The position numbers were made by a program, and so were the translations under genes. The notes under the pieces are model-generated. The model saw nothing but the letters and a program-made list of their open reading frames with translations, had not been told where the DNA came from and did no database searches. Shown one piece after another: positions 60,426 through 64,000 of a DNA stretch of 64,000 nucleotides. The stretch spans positions 90,727,539-90,791,538 of the forward strand of contig CM051519.1 of the NCBI GenBank assembly GCA_028015205.1, in the 5' to 3' direction. The stretch is from Mytilisepta virgata. Taxonomy: Eukaryota > Mollusca > Bivalvia > Mytilida > Mytilidae. Numbering within the stretch: the first letter of the stretch is position 1; every line of letters starts with the position of its first letter.

Positions 60426-61960
60426 CTGCAAAAGAGTAATATGTGATGCTTAGAACTAATCAGGATAAATATATTAAAAAATATTTGCAAAAGTCTTAGT
60501 TATGACAAGCTCATTTCTGTTTTTCATAAAAGAGTGATCAAAAACAGAGCTCACAATAACATATCCTGTTATTTTAACATAATAATCTCTGCCAAGGATA
60601 TTTGTTATCTGTCTGTCTGTCTGTCCATCCATTAATTAGCAAAACATCTTTTTTCCATGACATTTATTTATGCATAGTATCGTTCCTTACTATGTGTGGA
60701 TCAGCAGTAATAATTTGTGAATTTAGAAATTTGCATTTGACTGTAAATTCTTGAAGTACTAATTTAAGGCAATTATAGTTCTGTCTGTGCATCTGTCCGT
60801 CCATACAAGGTTAAGGTTCAGGTTTAAGGGAGTTTTTCATGAAGGAGTTATTTTATCATCCTGAAACTTTGTACATACATAGCTTGTGATATGAACAGCA
60901 GCATTTTGATTAACCCGAATAATCCAGTCGTTATATTCGCTCACTCCATTAACGCCTGGAGGCCTATTGAATACATTGCCGTTGAACCGGAAGTAAATTA
61001 CAGAATGGAATTATTCTTGGAATGAGGAAAACCCTATTGAAATCTTACATCATTGTTTATATTCCATAAGAATAAATATGACGTTTTTCTATTTTGTACC
61101 TCCCGCTGATGCTATTTTTGTACAATAGAAAGACATCATATTTGTCATGGAAGATTTAAACATGTATCTGAAATGTATCGCCTTCAAGCCGTTTACAGGA
61201 GAGAATCAAAACGGCTTAAATTATTCGAGTTACATTTTGATGAGAAACAGATGCTGTGATTCTTCATGGAATTTCAATGTTAAATCCAGGTTTAAGGTTC
61301 AGGTAGTTTTTCATGAAGGAGTTATGGTATCATCATGGAACTTTCACATGGATAGCTTGTGATATGAACAGCCGCATTTTGATGTGAAACAGATGCTGTG
61401 ACCTTGAGGTCATGGGTCATCGACTTTGAATTTCTTTATAGAATTTCAATATTAGAATCTCGGTTAAGGTTCAGGTTGAAGGTAGTTTTTCATGAAGTAT
61501 TAAGAAATAGGACTCCAAAGTCAAAAATATACAAAAGAAATTCTATTTTCTTAATACTTACATCATTGGCGGGGCATGTACTGTCCACTGGACACATATA
61601 TACTTGTTTATATTTGTTCCAGCACATTATTTGCGTTTTATATTATTTCCTATTACACATATGATAGGTGTGCAATAAGATCTAGAATTTTGAAATTGGC
61701 ATGAATTTTTTATAAAAAATAGTTAAGTTGCAAATTTAGCTTTCCTTTTTTTTTTTATCTTTCATTTTTTGTAGAATAGTAGTATTTGTATGCAGCAGTG
61801 TCCCTTACTATGAGTTGATGTTCAGGGACTATAAATCTAAATCCCTAAAAGATGTTTATTCATTCATTGTGGCAAGAATTTCTAGTTATATGTACTTGCA
61901 ATTTTCATACTAGTGATTAATTTATTTCAATAAAATCCCTTCATGACAAAATCTTCTTTG
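60426..61960. repeat. Diverged tandem-unit elements (family F/G remnants)
   Basis: GTCTGTCTGTCTGTCCATCC at 60611-60630 and GTCCGTCC at 60795-60802 resemble the motifs of the other families. The text 'tttttcatgaaggagttat' with 'agcttgtgatatgaacagc' recurs near 60832-60900 and 61302-61372, and again in part near 61482. Another pair ('cccttactatg...', 'gcatagtatc') is near 60673 and 61800. Short plus-strand ORFs here are in the repeats. This lies in the intron upstream of the second exon. Confidence 0.55.
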
Positions 61961-61969
61961 TTTGCGTGA

Positions 61970-62040
61970 ACTCATCAGCTATGACAATATAATTCTGACA
62001 TTTATATCAAATCAGAATTATATTGTCATAGCGGATGAGT
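61970..62040. repeat. 71-bp hairpin with 29-nt arms
   Basis: Arms at 61970-61998 (ACTCATCAGCTATGACAATA...) and 62012-62040 are reverse complements in 28 of 29 positions, loop 13 nt. It may be a MITE relic or a precursor-type hairpin; no target duplication found. Confidence 0.88.
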
Positions 62041-62517
62041 ATGTGTAAACTTACAAGAGTTACAATATCATAAGTGTACATGTAGTCGGTACAATAATTA
62101 AGTGTGGGACATTCAGATAAATTCATAAAAATATAGATTCATTTATTTTGTGATGAATGTAGACTCTTTTCTTTTTGTGAATATCCATTTTAGTTGCTGA
62201 AGAAAAATTTCTCATTTCTACGAGATGGAAATTCATGGATTTGTAATTTCTACTCATCATGCCTGATTATCTCTAATTCATAACTGGTTCTGGTTAAATT
62301 TTTTATTATACGCCAAATGATTTCCAAATTTTTAGAATGTGATTTGACGAAAAAGTTACCACTTAAAGTATGTGTACTACATGCATTGAATTTAGATATC
62401 CACAATTATGGTTAAAAAATCTGTTTCCAACAAATATATCCACTAAGACTGACAATAAATAAGTTCAGAATGGATATTGTAGGTATGCATAAAACGAGAA
62501 CTGAAAAAAACTAGAAA
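62041..62517. other. AT-rich stretch, no feature recognised
   Basis: I see no repeat end or exon. Confidence 0.5.
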
Positions 62518-63134
62518 TACTGTGAGCAAAGCTCACTAATTGATACCCCCGCACCCCCTATCACAAGGAATGGCAAAGTCAATGTTTTGCTATGGAAAAC
62601 ATAAGAAGTTGGTCAGATCAAAATCTAAAATAGGAGGTGCACTATGGCATCATGTGATAAAGATTCTCTGAAAGTTTCATGGAATTCCCTTAAGTGGTTT
62701 AGGAGGAGTTGCGGATGGCATACTGGTACCCCCTATCACAATGAATGGCAAAGTCCATGTTTTGGTATGGGTAACCCCAAATATTCATCAGATCAAAATC
62801 TACAATAGGAGGTGCACTATGGCATCATGTAATAAAGATCCTCTGAAAGTTTCATCAAATTCCATACAGTGGTTTAGGAGGAGTTGCGGATGGCATCATG
62901 GTACCCCCTATCACATTGAAAGTCAAAGTCCATGTTTTTCTATGGGAAACCCCAAAAATTGGTCCGATCAAATTGTAAAATAAGAGGTGCACAATGCCAT
63001 CATGGGATGAAGATTCTCTGAAAGTTTCATCAAATTCCATTCAGTAGTTTAGGAGGAGTTGCGGATACAAAGGTCAGACGGACGGACACAACGAATACTA
63101 TATACCCCGCTTTTTTCAAAAGCGGGGGTATAAA
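62518..63134 (-). repeat. Family D element: 3 x 175-bp units between hairpins
   Basis: On the plus strand it starts TGTGAGCAAAGCTCAC (hairpin) followed by GATACCCCCGC. Three units of exactly 175 bp begin at 62554, 62729 and 62904 ('cccctatcacaatgaatggc', 'aggaggtgcactatggcatc', 'ttaggaggagttgcggatgg'). It ends with CAGACGGACGGAC (63075-63087) and the hairpin TATACCCCGC...GCGGGGGTATA at 63101-63132. GATACCCCCGC and GCGGGGGTAT are inverted, so the element also has terminal inverted repeats. On the minus strand the layout equals families A, B and E. ORFs at 62741-63040 are in the units. Confidence 0.88.
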
Positions 63135-64000
63135 AACATTGAAGAAATAATACACCACTGAATCAAATACCTAGATTTTTAAAATAAACAGAAAATGTGA
63201 ATATTTCCCATTCTCAGTTGCTATGCATGAGAGAATAAGCTGTTGTGCTAATAAAGCATCACAAAATATGCTTTCAACAACACCCTAAAAAACTACAAAC
63301 GCTGGTATCCTACCAAATACATGTATAACAAATCCATGAGCAGGTTACTCATGCAAATTTAAAAACCTGTTGCGAAGAACCTGATAAAAATTATCTGTAA
63401 CTCATATAGTGTTGATAACATTTTAAATATGATTGATATGGTAAATATTTTTGATTGATGCTAATACATTTGTACTTTTTTTACTTAATATTGAACTATT
63501 TTACTGATTGTGTTTTTATTGTTTGTGAAAATTGGGATACTCAGGGAAGATTGGTTTTACATGTAACCTTCATTAAATAAAGTATTATTATTGTTGTTAA
63601 ATTTACAATGCCATTTTAACATGTTGCTGCTGAATACCGTATAGGGAAAACTTTCTATGGAATATTAGCCAAATTTTTGGTTATGTTAAGTAACCACTCT
63701 TTGTTTGGCTGAGAACAACAGAAAAAAAATTCAGAAAGTGTAGTCTATAAAAAACTGTAAATTGTTGCATTTATGAATTTCAAGCTGTCAAGAATAATAT
63801 TCTAGAACACCTACATGAACTTCACTACCACTGAAAACATTTCATGTAACATCTTACCTCAGATTTTCTGTTAAAATTCATTATTTTTTTTTTTATGAAA
63901 AGTACAAGGAAATGGTATAAATGAAATTCTGCACCACTGGCATAGACATTTAATATGCTATTTATGTCTAAAATACAAACACTGTCATTACTGCCCTGAC
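63135..64000. other. AT-rich stretch to the window edge
   Basis: No first exon of the minus-strand stress-protein gene is recognisable here (no strand-1 plus Asp-Gly-Ser text next to a donor). No repeat end is seen. Confidence 0.5.

Noticed and set aside
61097..61570. Plus-strand ORFs near 61.1-61.6 kb as a first exon of the stress-protein gene
   Set aside because: They are on the wrong strand, lie in repeats, and the minus-strand frames near the GTAAGT at 61560 have a stop in the needed phase.
1..64000. CRISPR arrays, operons or bacterial-type systems
   Set aside because: Repeats are eukaryotic (SINEs, LINE, MITE, tandem units), genes are split by GT-AG introns, and no spacer-repeat pattern exists.

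Overview
The window looks like AT-rich intergenic and intronic DNA from a marine bivalve, probably a mussel-like species. This is inferred from the intron-containing genes, the dense dispersed repeats and the tRNA-derived SINEs. The repeat families, such as the one ending in GAGCGATACAGGCTC...GAGCCTCTAGTT, resemble ones I associate with bivalve genomes. No database search was possible. Most of the short ORFs here are chance ORFs or lie inside repeats.

Three genes are well supported. (1) 15014-15868, minus strand: an intronless 284-aa ORF starting Met-Gly-Cys, with an amphipathic helix whose spacing matches the PKA-anchoring helix of vertebrate small membrane AKAP. (2) 32457-35592 joined to 42221-43287, plus strand: two exons that join in phase to give a 1400-aa protein. 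It has a long Ser-Arg-Pro-Ser-Ser repeat region, a charged coiled coil and a C-terminal CVIL CaaX box. (3) The last three exons of a universal stress protein gene on the minus strand (60425-60345, 59247-59138, 55416-55222); the first exon lies beyond the right edge. Weaker exon candidates lie at 2358-2436 (next to a CpG-rich block) and 22554-22610.

The rest is mainly mobile DNA. A non-LTR retrotransposon (endonuclease plus reverse transcriptase, frameshifted) occupies about 24381-27670 on the minus strand. Three tRNA-derived SINE families are present, several copies with target-site duplications; two copies sit inside one older repeat near 51-52 kb. A short MITE with TA duplications lies at 30475-30641. 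At least six families of tandem-unit elements share one layout: a terminal hairpin, a GTCCGTCYGTC-like motif, tandem units of roughly 150-200 bp, and in the better-preserved families a second hairpin. A 1.1-kb minisatellite of 24-bp units fills 46186-47275, and several long inverted repeats stand alone.

By region: 0-14 kb is repeats plus a CpG-rich block near 2 kb; 14-17 kb holds the AKAP-like gene; 17-24 kb holds SINEs and a tandem-unit element; 24-32 kb is the LINE and other repeats; 32-44 kb is the repeat-rich CaaX gene with a 6.6-kb intron; 45-53 kb is the minisatellite, the palindrome and nested repeats; 55-64 kb is the stress-protein gene with repeats in and upstream of its introns.
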